DNA of 64,000 nucleotides from Ascidia mentula (GCA_947561715.1 OX387199.1:5895001-5959000), one strand, 5' to 3'. Counted from the stretch's first letter, positions 1-12,001 are shown. The notes: generated from the sequence alone by a model not told the origin. A program made the numbers and translations.

Positions 1-54
1 TTATATTTTCGATGGCAAGAGCAATTTTTTATTACCATGGTCATCTCCTATAGT

Positions 55-256
55 CTTATGACAATCACCGAAACGTGGGAAGTTATGCAGTGCCAATTTG
101 TTTCATTACTTTGACGAAATAACGCCCTTGCCAAGAAAACAACTTTAGAGATTATTTTGAAATATTTTTTTACCATACCAGGATTCGAACCCTGTTAACG
201 CTGGCCGGAAATCCCAATCAGGTGTTTACTCTATATTGGTAGGGCGCCTTGACCGA
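55..256 (-). repeat. tRNA-derived SINE (family 2) copy
   Basis: Read on the minus strand this has a tRNA-like head with a perfect B-box, GGTTCGAATCC. An A-rich stretch and a body of roughly 100 bp unrelated to tRNA follow. Similar copies lie near 4.13-4.34, 8.27-8.46 and 10.72-10.90 kb. The body shares the words 'aacgcccttgcc' and 'gagattattttga'. Boundaries are approximate. It is a SINE and not a tRNA gene, because copies diverge and no cloverleaf is maintained. Confidence 0.75.
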
Positions 257-753
257 TTAATTATGTTTTTTTTTAGCTACTCTCGGGTTCAATAAAGCGG
301 TAAATACTCTGCAACTTGGATTCCGTTGGATGGCGTGTCGGGTATTGATCGTAACAGCAAAAATGTTTACCTCCACATGTAGGGCTAGCGATGTGTAACA
401 TAGCATTTCTGACGCAAAGTGCGCCTTTGATGACATACTGCGTAAAACAACATTCATATTTAATGCATTCGCCAGGTTAAACATAATCTGATTATGCCTA
501 AAGCACGTATGTTAAGCGGTAATATCCTGAACATGATTTCAGACACCGCACTTGATTTGTTCAAATCTGCATTGTTTGCCTTTTCTTGTCGACAATGAAT
601 TTTACCAAATTTTATACATGCCTAATTTATGTTTGCCTTATTCAGCGCACAAGAAAACAAACAACTGAAAAGAATACGAAAAAAACACCACTATTATAAC
701 AGAATGTGAGCACATAATACATGGCATTAATGTTGCAAAAAGCATATAGATAC

Positions 754-759
754 TTTATT
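754..759 (-). other. poly(A) signal of the first 7TM gene
   Basis: AATAAA on the minus strand, 73 bases downstream of the stop codon of the 7TM gene. Confidence 0.5.
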
Positions 760-831
760 GTTCAATTAACCTGTTTCTTTTTTGTGTTTGTTACGGTGGT
801 TTTAGCAATTACTTCATAAAATACATGATTT

Positions 832-1797
832 TCATTTCGCGGTGTTGATCGGTTTAAACACAATCATCTCCATCTTAGTGTTGGACGTATCTTCTTGTTT
901 TGTGATGATATTTCCATGAACTGGACCAGACGTGATGCAGCTGACCTTCGAACTTCGTTTCAAATTGATCATCGCGAATGGAAACAGACGTTTTTTTCCA
1001 TCGGGAAACGAAAACAATAGAGCTAGTATGTTTCCGACCGTGCAAAGTCTGTAAGTGCCACCGAATACCGGTTCGGTCAACCAACCCCAATCTATCACTT
1101 TAGACTTGAGATACAACAATATAATCAGTTTGGAAATGTCAAGTAAAAAACAGGCCACGGCATAACGGACACAACGTTTGTAGACTTTGTCGATGCCACT
1201 TAAATACCCGAAATAGTTGATCAACGGTAGAAAAAGCAGAATAATTAATCCAAGCTGGGCAACGAGAACGCCAACTGTGCACACTGTCCCAAGAGCCGCC
1301 AGACTATCGTCTTTCACGCAAAGATCCCTTTCCACAAATTCTGATCCTATCTGGAAAGTTCCAACAACTTGTAACAGAAGAAATATTGTTAGACCACCTA
1401 AAATGAGTTTGCCACTAATATTTGCCCGTTTAACCCAAGCGTCCTCGGATCCAACGTTGGCATAGGCATTATTTAGCCGCACCCACATGGATAGATAAAT
1501 TAGGTAAGTCGATACACTCACCAAACCTATTGCACAGTTTGTGAACCACGTACAAAGAGTGTCATTGAGGGGAGTCCATGCAAGTTCCAAGAGCATAAAC
1601 ATGGTTGACGCCAAAAGGAAGAAGCACGCCGCAGTGCAAATGCGGTTGTTTAACTTCAAACCACGTTCTTTGCAGAATATTTGGTAAATCAACGCAGAGA
1701 AAGTTAGATAGGAAACACTTGCAACCAATGTTCCGCAGATAATCCATTCAGTGATGATACTAACTGTGTTCCGCACTCCTGTTAATAGTTCTGTCAT
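832..1797 (-). CDS. 7TM receptor-like protein, intact
   Basis: Intronless gene of 321 aa. I chose the ATG at 1795-1797 because it is the first ATG in frame and is shared with the copy at 9-10 kb; upstream in-frame codons are not ATG. Seven hydrophobic segments lie near residues 14-41, 52-73, 82-107, 127-148, 170-197, 208-230 and 246-265. Cys82 at the top of TM3 and Cys160 in the second outer loop match the disulfide pair typical of rhodopsin-like receptors. The DRY position reads WVRL and the helix-8 region reads FSFPDGKKRLF, so this is not a standard class A receptor. I do not recognise the family; a lineage-specific orphan receptor is an inference. The C-terminus differs from the second copy through a short insertion near 815-842. 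An AATAAA signal lies 73 bases past the stop. Confidence 0.8.
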   Translation of the reverse strand: MTELLTGVRNTVSIITEWIICGTLVASVSYLTFSALIYQIFCKERGLKLNNRICTAACFFLLASTMFMLLELAWTPLNDTLCTWFTNCAIGLVSVSTYLIYLSMWVRLNNAYANVGSEDAWVKRANISGKLILGGLTIFLLLQVVGTFQIGSEFVERDLCVKDDSLAALGTVCTVGVLVAQLGLIILLFLPLINYFGYLSGIDKVYKRCVRYAVACFLLDISKLIILLYLKSKVIDWGWLTEPVFGGTYRLCTVGNILALLFSFPDGKKRLFPFAMINLKRSSKVSCITSGPVHGNIITKQEDTSNTKMEMIVFKPINTAK

Positions 1798-2299
1798 GGT
1801 TTTTATCGACACGGTTCCAAAACAATTTGAAATTTCGATTGCAAATTTCGAACAATTAAATCTGAAAGGTTTTTCTTGAAGTTATTTATATGTCTAATAC
1901 AATGTTAGCGACAGATTTAGTTTTTCAGTTGTTATTTTTATTCACACTGCATTACTTGGAAAAAAGTGTTTCCAAGATTTCCTTGCCTTGCAACAAGTAC
2001 TTCTCTTATTCGAAATAACGATATTGTCAGTAGTTATCATTTAAATGTCCACACAACACCCGCATAACTGTTCTAGGGGTGTGTAAAATATGACATACGG
2101 TCACGGCTTTTGTCAGTGCTGCACAATATGTCCCACTGCATACGGTTCAAGTTACAAATCCACTGAAGCATTTAAACCCAAAGTTCGAATTCTGCTACAA
2201 TCACCTAGTGGCAATGTATTCGTTTTCTGTTATGAGATTGCTCATTCAGCGCCTCACACACAAAGCTGGACTCAAATCAAATTTAAAATATAATGACTT

Positions 2300-4120
2300 G
2301 TTCCTTTAATTAAATCACTCGATGTGATTTTTGTGTTTTCTTCAGATTTTTTGTTCTTTCCGTACGCACTCTTGTCACCGTGAACACAATTATTAACCTG
2401 AAGCTTTATTTTTCAATTAATATCAATCTTGCCAGATTCTGTATCATAGGACCGCTTTGTAATCAAATAGGGCAACTTTTTGTGTGATTTGTCTACAGAA
2501 AACACAACCAATTATGTTCTTCACAAAATCTTACAAAAAGGATTTTGAGCACTCTTTCTCGAAATAATTTGCGAAGGTCAGCTGTTTCTGTATCAACAGA
2601 AATCAATTGAAAACGTGTTTTGTAAGATATATATTACTATATTATGGCACACGTATGCTTCTAGATAAAATATAGAGCCACGAGATGATAATCCGATTAC
2701 AACGTGAATCACAAAGCGCGTTTTTAATGGGTAACAGTTGGTCCTGTTAAAATTATCACGGCTAATTTTGTAAACCTAAGCTTATTGTTTATTTGATGAC
2801 GCCCCTGTAGGCCTTTCCCGTACTAAAATTTACAGATTATCGACCGATTTTTTCTTATACAGAGTTTATTCACACAATCTAAGATTAAAAAACCTGTTAG
2901 GCGCTTACTGATTCCTGTGGTGTGTTGTGTGCAAAGTTAAGATAGCCTTTTTCTTTTGTGCACATGTCTAATAATGCCTTGCCTAATAAGGGAGAGGCAG
3001 GTGGAGTTTTAATCCAATTTTATAATCAAAAGTAACTACTTAATCGCCTCGTTGATCATTGTTAATGTTAATTTGTGAAAGTTTGAACGCCCATAACGTG
3101 TGTGTAGCGAATTAATCTAATCTGAGGCATTGTAAATGAATGCGGTGATGCAAGATATGTTGTGACCGTGTATCCTATAAACGAAAAACGTTAGTTAGCT
3201 TACTGTTGAACTAAGCTTACTATTGGGCAAACCAAGCAAGTAAGTACACAAATGCACATGTGTCATATGATTCGTTATTACTTGGTTACCCAAAGGATCG
3301 ACGATTAACCAGAAGGTACCACAAAGTGGACATATGTGTCTACCGCTAGTCCAGTGTCACAGTCACCAGCTGCACTGATGGGTTCTTATAGGTCGAAACA
3401 GTGTACACGTGCCTGCAGCTTCCACGTAACACTAGGCCTGTGATACATAAAATGGTTCGTAAGAGAGCCTCCGCCGTTGAATCATCAAGAACTTACAGAC
3501 CATAGCGAGCGAACTTCGGGTCTCAATTTACAGGCGATGATGTTTATGAGAAATGCAAAAAATGGGTATTATAGTGAAACGACAGTCGTAGTTCATAATG
3601 ATGAAAAACGATCCGGTTGCAAAAAGTGTATGCTTTTGTTAGATCCTAGTCCAAAATTTTATTATGAGCTTCTGTTGTTTTCATTTGACTTCATGTAATC
3701 CAATTCAAATGCTGCGGTCTTTGTTGCATTGCAAGATATGCTTTACCCAATTAAACTGGTTTTTGGACAGCAGGTATGGACGAAATGTTTATTGCTACGG
3801 CGTTTTTAATTAAATGAACACAAGGCTCCACGTGCGGCCAAACTCCAGGTTACTACGTCACAATAGACGAATACCCAATATGGTGAACTAAACATTAAGT
3901 TGCACATTGGCGACAAACATAACAATATTTTGTGACAGGCAACATCCCTGCAGTTGCTGCTAATACAATTGCATGAAATCTACAAACCTACTTTATAATT
4001 AAGAACATTATAGCACGAACCAATTGACAGTCATAAATCCTATCGTTATCCATAATGTCATTTTTGATAGTTTTTCGATATTAAGCGCGAAGTTTTTTTT
4101 GTTTCCATTGTCATATCGTA
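2300..4120. other. no gene seen; low-copy repeats
   Basis: No supportable coding region. The stretch 2,510-2,890 resembles 11,310-11,650, and 2,940-3,650 resembles 7,560-8,190, both in direct orientation with scattered differences. Short open frames here have no recognisable domain and are not conserved between the copies. Confidence 0.6.
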
Positions 4121-4127
4121 AAGGTTT

Positions 4128-4336
4128 TAACAGTTACCAAACCGTGGCAAGTCGTGCAGTGCCAAATTGGTTTTTACATTGACGAAATATGCATTTGCCA
4201 AGAAAACAACTTTCAAGAATCTTTTATTATGATATAATTTTTACCACACCGGGATTCGAACCCCGGTCATTCTGGCCGGAAATCCCATTCAGGTGTTTTC
4301 CTTATATGTTCGGGCGCCTTTACCAAGTTACGTTTT
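4128..4336 (-). repeat. tRNA-derived SINE (family 2) copy
   Basis: Minus-strand copy with B-box GGTTCGAATCC and the family-2 body. It lies directly before the block relic that carries the deleted 7TM fragment. The same order of SINE then block is seen at 55-257 and 10.7-10.9 kb, so the SINE was probably part of the duplicated unit. Confidence 0.7.
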
Positions 4337-4359
4337 TTTTCTTCCAAGCTGCTCTCAGG

Positions 4360-4605
4360 TTCATCAACGCGGTAAACACTCCGCAACTTGGATTCCGTAT
4401 GGTGGCGTGGTGCGTGTTGATCGTAATGGTAAAAATGTTTACCTCTACTACGTGGATAGATAAATATGTCGATACACTCACCAATCCTATTGCACAGTTT
4501 GTGAACCACGTACAAAGAGTGTCATTAAGAGCATAAACATGGTTGACACCAAAAGAAAGAAGAACGCCTCAGTTTACCTTCAAACCACGTTCTTTGCAGA
4601 AATCT
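4360..4605 (-). pseudogene. deleted relic of the 7TM gene block
   Basis: Positions 4,360-4,440 match the 3' flank of the 7TM gene (compare 280-380). From 4,446 to about 4,600 the sequence matches 1,489-1,675, which encodes the TM2-TM3 part of that gene. The intervening gene 3' half and the gene 5' half are missing, and there are small internal deletions relative to the intact copy. It cannot encode a receptor. It is evidence for a third duplication of the block. Confidence 0.75.
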
Positions 4606-4713
4606 GTGCGAATTTTGATGATTAGGCGTAAACAGGGCCACCGCCTGTTATTTTGTTTATAAATTTGAATTGAAATACACGAAATCGTAGCGTTAATATT
4701 CGCACAGATTTCT
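4599..4713. mobile_element. small inverted-repeat element (MITE-like)
   Basis: A perfect 16-bp inverted repeat, AGAAATCTGTGCGAAT at 4,599-4,614 and its complement at 4,698-4,713, bounds a 115-bp AT-rich segment. It sits where the 7TM relic stops matching its parent. It has no coding capacity. It could be a non-autonomous DNA transposon or a long hairpin formed at a breakpoint. Confidence 0.5.
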
Positions 4714-5199
4714 ATATTACATAGGCTTATTTGTAGATCAAGTTTGGAAAAAACTTTGTGACCCGGTGTAAAAGTATCTTTCGTGTTGGTGACGCATCAA
4801 TCGTAAACAAGCTTGTGACGTAGTAGAGTCAATTGTAAAGCATTCGACATCCATTGTTTATGATTCATTCTATGTTTGAGTGGCTACTGTGTGGACCTGT
4901 GATACTTCTCATTAAAAAGTTGACTTGACAATTTACCCGCGACAATTGGAAAACACGTAACAAATATGACATACGTTCACAGCTTTGGTCAGTGCTGCAC
5001 AATATGCCCCACTGCATACGGTTCAAGTTACAAATCCACAAAAGCATTTTAACCCAAAGTTCAAATTCTGCCACAATCACCTAGTAGTCTTGAAATATGT
5101 TGTGAGACAATATCAGTTGTTGTTGACTTATCAGATTGCTCATTTAGAGCGTTACACACAAAGCTGGTCCAAAATCAAATTCTAAATATAATGACGTGT

Positions 5200-5960
5200 T
5201 TTTGTACCGGAAGCTTCAGAGAAAGACATGTCGAAGCATGCATTTGAGGATTTCTTTAATTCCGATATCAATATACAGTTTCACTTAATATGATGATTAG
5301 CTTACTCCCCGGACTGATTGTTGGTATCTTTGTATGACCAAACGCAGAACTCCATGTAGGATGTGGTTGTAAATGCTCATTACCAATCGTGCCAAACATT
5401 TACGATTGACTATATCAATAATAACATTGCAACATTTGCATTAGGAACCCCTCATCTGGATGACTTTTTGCTCTCGACAAAATATTCCAGCAAACATTCA
5501 AAGTTTATCCAATACGTCACACGGTAAATTTAGGGGTACGTTTCGCGTTGTCAGATTTATGACACCGTGCACATTTCTAGTTAATGTTGGACAACCTTTC
5601 ACTTCCTTTATCAAAACCAAGATTTATTTTAAAAGTCCGCTTGAAGAGATCTCGTGACAGTAACCTAGCTTTCATGTATTGGAATTTCTAGCGATTTGAC
5701 AAAAGATTTTGTGTCACGCGTTATTATTATGAACTCCAACGCACATTTAACAGTTACAGGGTTGCGAAATACGTCGCTTTTTGTGACAAATCAAAGCAAA
5801 TGTTTTGAAGCATTCGGACTGGTGGAGCAAATCACGTGACCGAAACTCAGCTTAAACTTACGGAACTTTCCATTTGTCGAAACTAACTTCGATATTGTTA
5901 GGTTGACTTCGTGTTTTAATACTGCAAGTTTCTGATCTGAGAGCAGTACTTACTCGTGAA
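5200..5960. other. no gene seen
   Basis: AT-rich sequence between the duplicated flank ending near 5,190 and the start of the family-A gene. I found no recognisable domain, RNA gene or repeat. Confidence 0.5.
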
Positions 5961-6008
5961 ATAGTTCTGTTGCATATTCCATATATTTTACGGCAGTTAA
6001 ACTACGAC

Positions 6009-7061
6009 ATGGATGTAGAAAAAATTTCGTTTGATGAGGTTTTATCAATTCTTAACAGTGTGGTGAGAAATGGTGATGACTGTAACTATATAGTTGAAGA
6101 AATCAGTGATTTTCAAGGTGAATTCCGGGTTGACATCGAAGGTAGATTACATTCCTTTCGACAAGAACACGAGAAAAAAGGAAAACAACTAAATTTACAA
6201 CGTTTTGAATATTTGAAAGTAGAAGTTGACAAATTTAATGGGAAGCAATTTCTGCGTCTCCTCATATGGATTACAAACAGCACCACCTTAATGAAAGATG
6301 GAAATTGTTTTCTGTTTTTCGAAAGTAACAAAACAACCGCATCCTTGACTGTGTTGCGCAATCGATGATGGATTGAGTTGCGCAGTTACGGCGGAAAGAA
6401 GGCAAATGAAAGAGGAATGTGGGCCAAAGCATTCGATAACAAGACCCCGGAAAAACGTAGAATTGACAAGAAGTTTGTAGGAGTGGACAAAAAATCTGTG
6501 CAAGAGTTTCGTTCTGGCTTGAGAATCCAGTTTAAAAAATTCATGCAAAATGCAATAATAGAGACAGGGGCAAAATACCGCCACATATTCTGTGGAATTG
6601 TTTGGGAAATCGCAAAATGTCACATTGAAAGCTGGAGGGTTCACAAATATCTAAAAGACTTTCCAACTTCAGCTTTGATCAAACTGGCGATAGACAACGG
6701 ATTAAGTGGAAAATTACAACCAGTTTTTAACGACCACGGATTGGGACATAAAAATGAAGATGACGATGACGATGACGCAAGTTGTAATAAATGCTACGCA
6801 CCTAAAGCTGAACTACGTAAAAATGGAGCAAAGTAAATCATTGATCAGTAAGTAGTATGTGTTAGCTAAACAATGCAAATACCAATGAAGTTACCAACGT
6901 AAAACCATAATTTGAGTGGTTCCAAAAACAATGCAAAATTCTGTTGCAAGATTTTATGCTGGTTTTGTGTTTTTAGGGTTTTCCCACCGACACCAGACGG
7001 AAAATACAATGGGGCTGGTATAAAGAAAATGGCTGAAGACATCGAAAAATTTTATTTGTGA
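6009..7061 (+). pseudogene. diverged family-A gene (A0), two exons with in-frame stops
   Basis: Exon 1 runs from the ATG at 6,009 to 6,847 (donor GTAAGT) and exon 2 from 6,977 (acceptor TTTTTAG) to the stop at 7,059-7,061. The joined phase matches the other family-A genes. The protein aligns end to end with the copies at 27-41 kb: NGKQ-LLIWI near residue 80, GIVWEIAKCH near 200, SALIKLAIDN near 220, and exon 2 beginning VFPP. Relative to the family it has an in-frame TGA at codon 120 (6,366-6,368) and a TAA in place of a Glu codon at codon 276 (6,834-6,836). The frame is otherwise open and a D-rich insertion is present near residue 255. It is probably a recent pseudogene, though exon 2 is still well formed. 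Function is unknown. Confidence 0.7.
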
Positions 7062-8270
7062 TATGTTTGATAATATTCGGTCTAATTTCATTACAGTTTT
7101 AGTTAAAAAAAAGTCTTGAAAGCCTTGTCTCCTTGCATGTTAATTGCTTTTGTAAAGATGCGTTACCGAACAAACGCTCGTATCCTCGTACTAACATAGA
7201 CAACATAATCATATTTACTCCATAATGCTGTTTTCTACGTATTGCATTGCTTCATACACTTTACATGGGCATTGATATGTACGTGTGCGTGGTTGGTGCC
7301 AGAGTCGTCACTTCGACTAGTTAGTTCTTTGGCTTACAGACATATCCTGCAAGTTCGACACAATCGCTTGGAACTAAACAAAATACGGTTTCTTGTTTGG
7401 GGAAATGCGTTTGGTTTTAAAACTTTTCCCACGAACACAAACTTGAACCTTTCTAGGCTACCAAGCAATGGCTGATGTATTTTGATTATGCTATCGTTTG
7501 TTTTATCAGTAGTTTCCAAGCGCCTGATGATTCTTTTTCTGTATATCGTGTGCAAAAGTACCATCAATTTTTTCTGCTTTGTGCAGACGTATATTAATGC
7601 TCTTCCTAAGTAAGCGAGAGGCCGGTGGATTTTTGTCACCAAAAGTAGTTACATCGCCTCGTTGATCACTTTTAAATGTAAATACATCTTTGAATGCCCT
7701 ATAACGTGTGTGTAGCGAATTAACCTAATCTGAGGCATTGTGAATAAATGTGGTGTTACAATATATCTCGTGACCGAGTATTCCTATTAATGAAATGCCT
7801 GATAGAATTATTACAGTTCTGTGAAAGAAAGTTAGCTTCGTGTTTGGCAAACCAAGCAAGCGAATATGCGAAAGCACAAGAGTCATATAAGAAGTTACCA
7901 CTTGACTGCACATCGGATCGACTATTGCACAGGTGAGTAGAACAAAGTTGTGTTCCTTCTAGGCACCAGCTGCATCAGTGAGGCTCAGTGGGTCGAAACA
8001 GTTACCCCTGTCAGTAGCTCTCACATTACACTGGTCTTGGTTGTGGTTCGCGACACAGCTGCCGACGCTAAACCAAGAAGAAATAGCGAACGATAACCAG
8101 CTAGCTTCGGGGCCAAATTTATAAGCTAGGATTTTTATTCGAAATGCGCAAAATGGGTAATGTAGTGATTCGTAGTTGATAATAAATAAAGAGTTAAGAT
8201 AAGTTAAGATAAAGTGATTCGTGTGACATCATGGTCCGTAATTTTTTCATACATTTCTATTGCATTCAAC
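7062..8270. other. no gene seen; repeated intergenic sequence
   Basis: Much of 7,560-8,190 is a diverged direct copy of 2,940-3,650. No reading frame is conserved between the two, so I regard the short frames here as noise. Confidence 0.55.
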
Positions 8271-8274
8271 TTCA

Positions 8275-8464
8275 TTCGGGGGACGTGGCAAGTCATGCAA
8301 TGCCAAATTGTTTCATTACTTTGGCGAAATAACGCCCTTGCCGAGAAAACAACTTTCGAGATTATTTTGATATTTTTTTTACCATACCAGGATACGAACC
8401 CCGTTTACACGAGCCTAAAATCCCAATCAGGTGTTTTTTCTACATTGGTAGCGCCTTGACCAAT
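8275..8464 (-). repeat. tRNA-derived SINE (family 2) copy
   Basis: Same family as the copy at 55-256. The head reads GGATTCGTATCC-like in the B-box region, so this copy has lost the perfect box. It abuts a family-1 SINE at 8,465. Confidence 0.65.
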
Positions 8465-8580
8465 TCTCTTTTTTTTTTATTTGACCACACCGGGATTTGA
8501 ACCCAGGACATCCTGGGCACGAATCCCGATCAGGTTTTATTCTTGGTATATAGGTCGGGCGCTTGATCAATGCTGCCAAT
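8465..8580 (-). repeat. tRNA-derived SINE (family 1) copy
   Basis: On the minus strand: a tRNA-like head with A-box region near 'gatcaagcgcccgac', B-box GGTTCAAATCC, then an A-rich tail. Total length is about 110 bp. Other copies are at 14.82, 30.37, 34.75, 39.01, 44.67 and 46.68 kb. Confidence 0.75.
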
Positions 8581-8585
8581 CACGT

Positions 8586-10510
8586 TTTTTTTCTTAGCTA
8601 CTCTCGGGTTCAACAAAGCGGTGAGTACTCTGCCACCTGGATTCCGTTTGATGGCGTGTCGGGTATTGATCTTAAAATCAAAAATGTTTACCTCCACATG
8701 TAGGGCTGGCGATGTGTAACATAACATTTCTGACGCAAAGTGCGCTTTTGATGACATACTGCATAAAACAACATTCATATATAATGCACTCGCCAGGTTG
8801 AACATAATCTGATTATGCCTATAAAGCACATATGTTTAGCGGAAATAAACTAAACATGATTTCAGAAACCGCACTTGATTTGTTTAAATCTGCATTGTTT
8901 GCCTTTTCTTGTCGACAATGAATTTTACCAAATTTTGTACAAGCCTAATTTATGTTTGCCTTATTCAGCGCACAAGAAAACAAACAACTGAAAAGAATAC
9001 GAAAAAACACCACTATTATAACAGAATGTGAGCACATAATACATGGCATAAATGTTGCAGAAAGCATATAAATATTTTATTGTTCAATTAACCTGTTTCT
9101 TTTTGTGTTTGTTACGGTGGTTTTAGCAATTACTTCATTGATCGGTTTAAACACAATCATCTCCATCTTAGTGTTGGACGTATCTTCTTGTTTTGTGATG
9201 ATATTTCCATGAACAGGACCACAAGTGATGCAACTGACCTTCGAACTTCGTTTCAAATTGATCATCGCGAATGGAAACAGACGTTTTTTTCCATCGGGAA
9301 ACGAAAACAATAGAGCTAGTATGTTTCCGACCGTGCAAAGTCTGTAAGTGCCACCGAATACCGGTTCGGTCAACCAACCCCAATCTATCACTTTAGACTT
9401 CAGGTACGCCAATATAATCAGTTTGGAAATGTCAAGCAAAAAACAAGTCACGGCATAACGGACACAACGTTTGTAGACTTCGTCGATGCCACTTAAATGC
9501 CCGAAATAGTTGATCAACGGTAGAAAAAGCAGAATAATTAATCCAAGCTGAAGAAAAAGAGCGCCAACTGTGCACACTGTCCCAAGAGCCGCCAGACTAT
9601 CGTCTTTCACGCAAAGATCCCTTTTAACAAATTCTGATCCTATCTGGAAGGTTCCAATAACTTGTATCAGAAGGAACATTGTTAGACCACCTAAAATGAG
9701 TTTGCCACTAATATTTGCCCGCTTAACCCACGTGTCCTCGGATCCAACGTTGGCATAGGCATTATTTAGTCGCACCCACATGGACAGATAAATTAGGTAT
9801 GTCGATACACTCACCAAACCTATTGCACAATTTGTGAACCACGTACAAAGAGTGTCATTGAGGGGAGTCCAGGTAAGTGTTAAGAGCATAAACATGGTTG
9901 ACGCCAATAGGAAGAAGCATGCCGCAGTGCAGATGCGGTTGTTTAACTTCAAACCACGTTCTTTGCAGAATATTTGCTAAATCAACGCAGACAAAGTTAG
10001 ATAGGAAACACTTGCAACCAATGTTCCGCAGATAATCCATTCAGTGATGATACTAACTGTGTTCCGCACTCCTGTTAATAGTTCTGTCATGGTGTTTATC
10101 GCAATTTCGATTGCAAATTTCGAACAACTAAATCTGAAAGGTTTTCCTTGATGTTATTTATATGTCTAATACAATGTTAGCGACAGATTTAGTATTTCAG
10201 TTGTTATTTTGCTTCACACTTTTGTGGCAATTGCCTGATATACTGCATTACTTGGAAAAAAGTGTTTCCAATACCTCTTTACCTTGCAACAAGCAATTCT
10301 CTTATTTGAAATAACGCTATTGTCAATAACTATCATTTAAATGTCCACACAACACCCGCATAACTGTTCTAGGGGTGTGTAAAATGTGACATACGGTCAC
10401 GCCTTTTGTCAGTGCTGCACAATATGCCCAACTGCATACGGTTCAAGTTACAAATCCACTGAAGCATTTTAACCCAAAGTTCAAATTCTGCTACAATCAC
10501 CTGGGTTGTT
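8586..10510. repeat. second copy of the 7TM segmental duplication block
   Basis: Direct repeat of 257-2,300, including both flanks of the receptor gene. Scattered substitutions and short indels are present, but coding and noncoding parts are similarly close. That fits a recent duplication without strong selection on this copy. Confidence 0.8.
9077..10090 (-). pseudogene. second 7TM receptor-like copy with a premature stop
   Basis: Near-identical to the gene at 832-1,797. The homologous ATG is at 10,088-10,090, but codon 38 is TAG (9,977-9,979) where the first copy has a Tyr codon, within TM1. The rest, to the stop at 9,077-9,079, stays open for 291 codons and keeps both conserved Cys residues. 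Translation could restart at a downstream ATG, but that product would lack TM1. The C-terminus is longer than in copy 1 and ends RLIEQ. The AATAAA hexamer overlaps the stop codon. It could be a pseudogene or a null allele. Confidence 0.75.
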
Positions 10511-10714
10511 AAACATTGGCGGTAAACATAACATAATTTTGTGACAGGCAACAGCCATGCAGTTACAAACCTACTTTATAATTGAGAACATTATAGGACC
10601 GTCTGCTGGACCGTCCCAAGTCCTAATGTTATCCATAAAGTCATTTATTTAAATTTTCAATACTAAGAGCATTTTTTTAATACCGTGGTCATCTCCTATA
10701 GTCCAATAACTATA

Positions 10715-10906
10715 ACCGAAACGTGGCAGATCATGCAGTGCCAAATTGTTTCATTACTTTGACGAAATAACGCCCTTGCCGAGAAAACAACTTTCGAGAT
10801 TATTTTGATATATTTTTTTACCATACCAGGATTCGAAACCCGTTTACGCTGGCCGAAAATCCCAATCAGGTGTTTTTTCTATTTTGGTAGGGCGCATTGA
10901 CCAATT
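10715..10906 (-). repeat. tRNA-derived SINE (family 2) copy
   Basis: Minus-strand copy with the family-2 body. The word GGATTCGAAACC shows a changed B-box. It again precedes a partial block (10,909-11,240) equivalent to 257-560. Confidence 0.65.
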
Positions 10907-11239
10907 TATCATGTTTTTTTAACTACTCTCGGGTTCAACAAAGCGGTAAGTACTCTGCCACCTGGATTCCGTTTGATGGCGTGGGTATTGATCTTAAAAT
11001 CAAAAATGTTTACCTCCACCTGTAGGGCTGGCGATGTGTTAAATAGCATTTCTGACGCAAAGTACGCTTTTGATGACATTTTGCGTAAAACATCGTTCAT
11101 ATTTAATGCACTCACCAGGTTGAACATAATCTGATTATGCCTAAAGCACATATGTTAAGCGGTAATATCCTGAACATGATTTCAGAAACCGCACTTGATT
11201 GGTTCAAATCCGCATTGTTTGCCTTTTCTTGTTGAATTT

Positions 11240-12000
11240 TTCTAAATTTTATACTTCCCTAATTTATGTTTGCCTTATTTAGCGCACAAGAATATAGCAA
11301 GTAGCGATTCCTTTAAAAAAACTTGCAAAAAAGATTTTGAACGCTCTTTTTCTAAATAATATGCGAAGGCCAGCTAAAATCGTATACCAACAGAAATCGA
11401 TTTAAAACGTGTTTTGTAAGATATGCATAACTATATTGTGGCACGCGTATGCTTGCATTTAAAATATAGAGCCACGAGATGATAATCCGATTACAACGTG
11501 AATCGCAGTTGGTCCTGTTAAAATTATCACGGCTAATTGCTTCTCGTACGTAATATTTCTGCACTCACTAAAATTTAGTTTTTTTTTTTTGTTTAACAGC
11601 TTATCGACAGATTTTTGTCTTTTAAAGAGTTTATTCACACAATATGGTATTAAAAAAAACAGTTGACGGTAGAGCAAGTAGTCAATCAATAATAATACTG
11701 AATAATTTAGTAATATATCATTACAAACAGTGTGAAAGATAGCACTTTCTGAATTTAAAGACATCTTCAATTATTTCAAAATTTAAATATTATGTCAAAG
11801 TCTTCTCAAGGCATAATTGCAATATAAAATTATTTGGTAAACTCTCTATGGATTGCGCACACCTCCCACAGCAACCATTTTTACGTAACGGACAATACTT
11901 ACATGGCAGATATGTGGCGAACAGTAACAAACTATTTAAATATTATTATCAATTGTTTTCTTTGTTTCATCGCTTTTTAAACTTTTCTGTATTTGTTAAA
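11240..12000. other. no gene seen
   Basis: AT-rich. The part 11,310-11,650 repeats 2,510-2,890. Nothing else is recognisable. Confidence 0.5.
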
Positions 12001-12001
12001 C

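Larger units (their letters stand above)
257..2300. repeat. segmental duplication block containing the first 7TM gene
   Basis: This block, including the 7TM gene and its flanks, matches 8,586-10,510 almost base for base in long stretches. Its left end (257-560) is repeated again at 10,909-11,240, and its right end (2,090-2,290) again at 4,965-5,190. The duplication therefore produced at least one full and two partial copies in direct orientation. Confidence 0.8.

Noticed and set aside
180-200. tRNA-like B-box sequences resembling tRNA genes
   Set aside because: They belong to SINE copies repeated through the window, with A-rich tails and unrelated bodies. No complete cloverleaf with a paired acceptor stem is seen.
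875-1090. Open frames overlapping the 7TM genes in other frames, conserved between copies
   Set aside because: Their conservation follows from near-identity of the whole duplicated block. They lack hydrophobic or domain patterns and are absent from the diverged 7TM gene at 12.2 kb.
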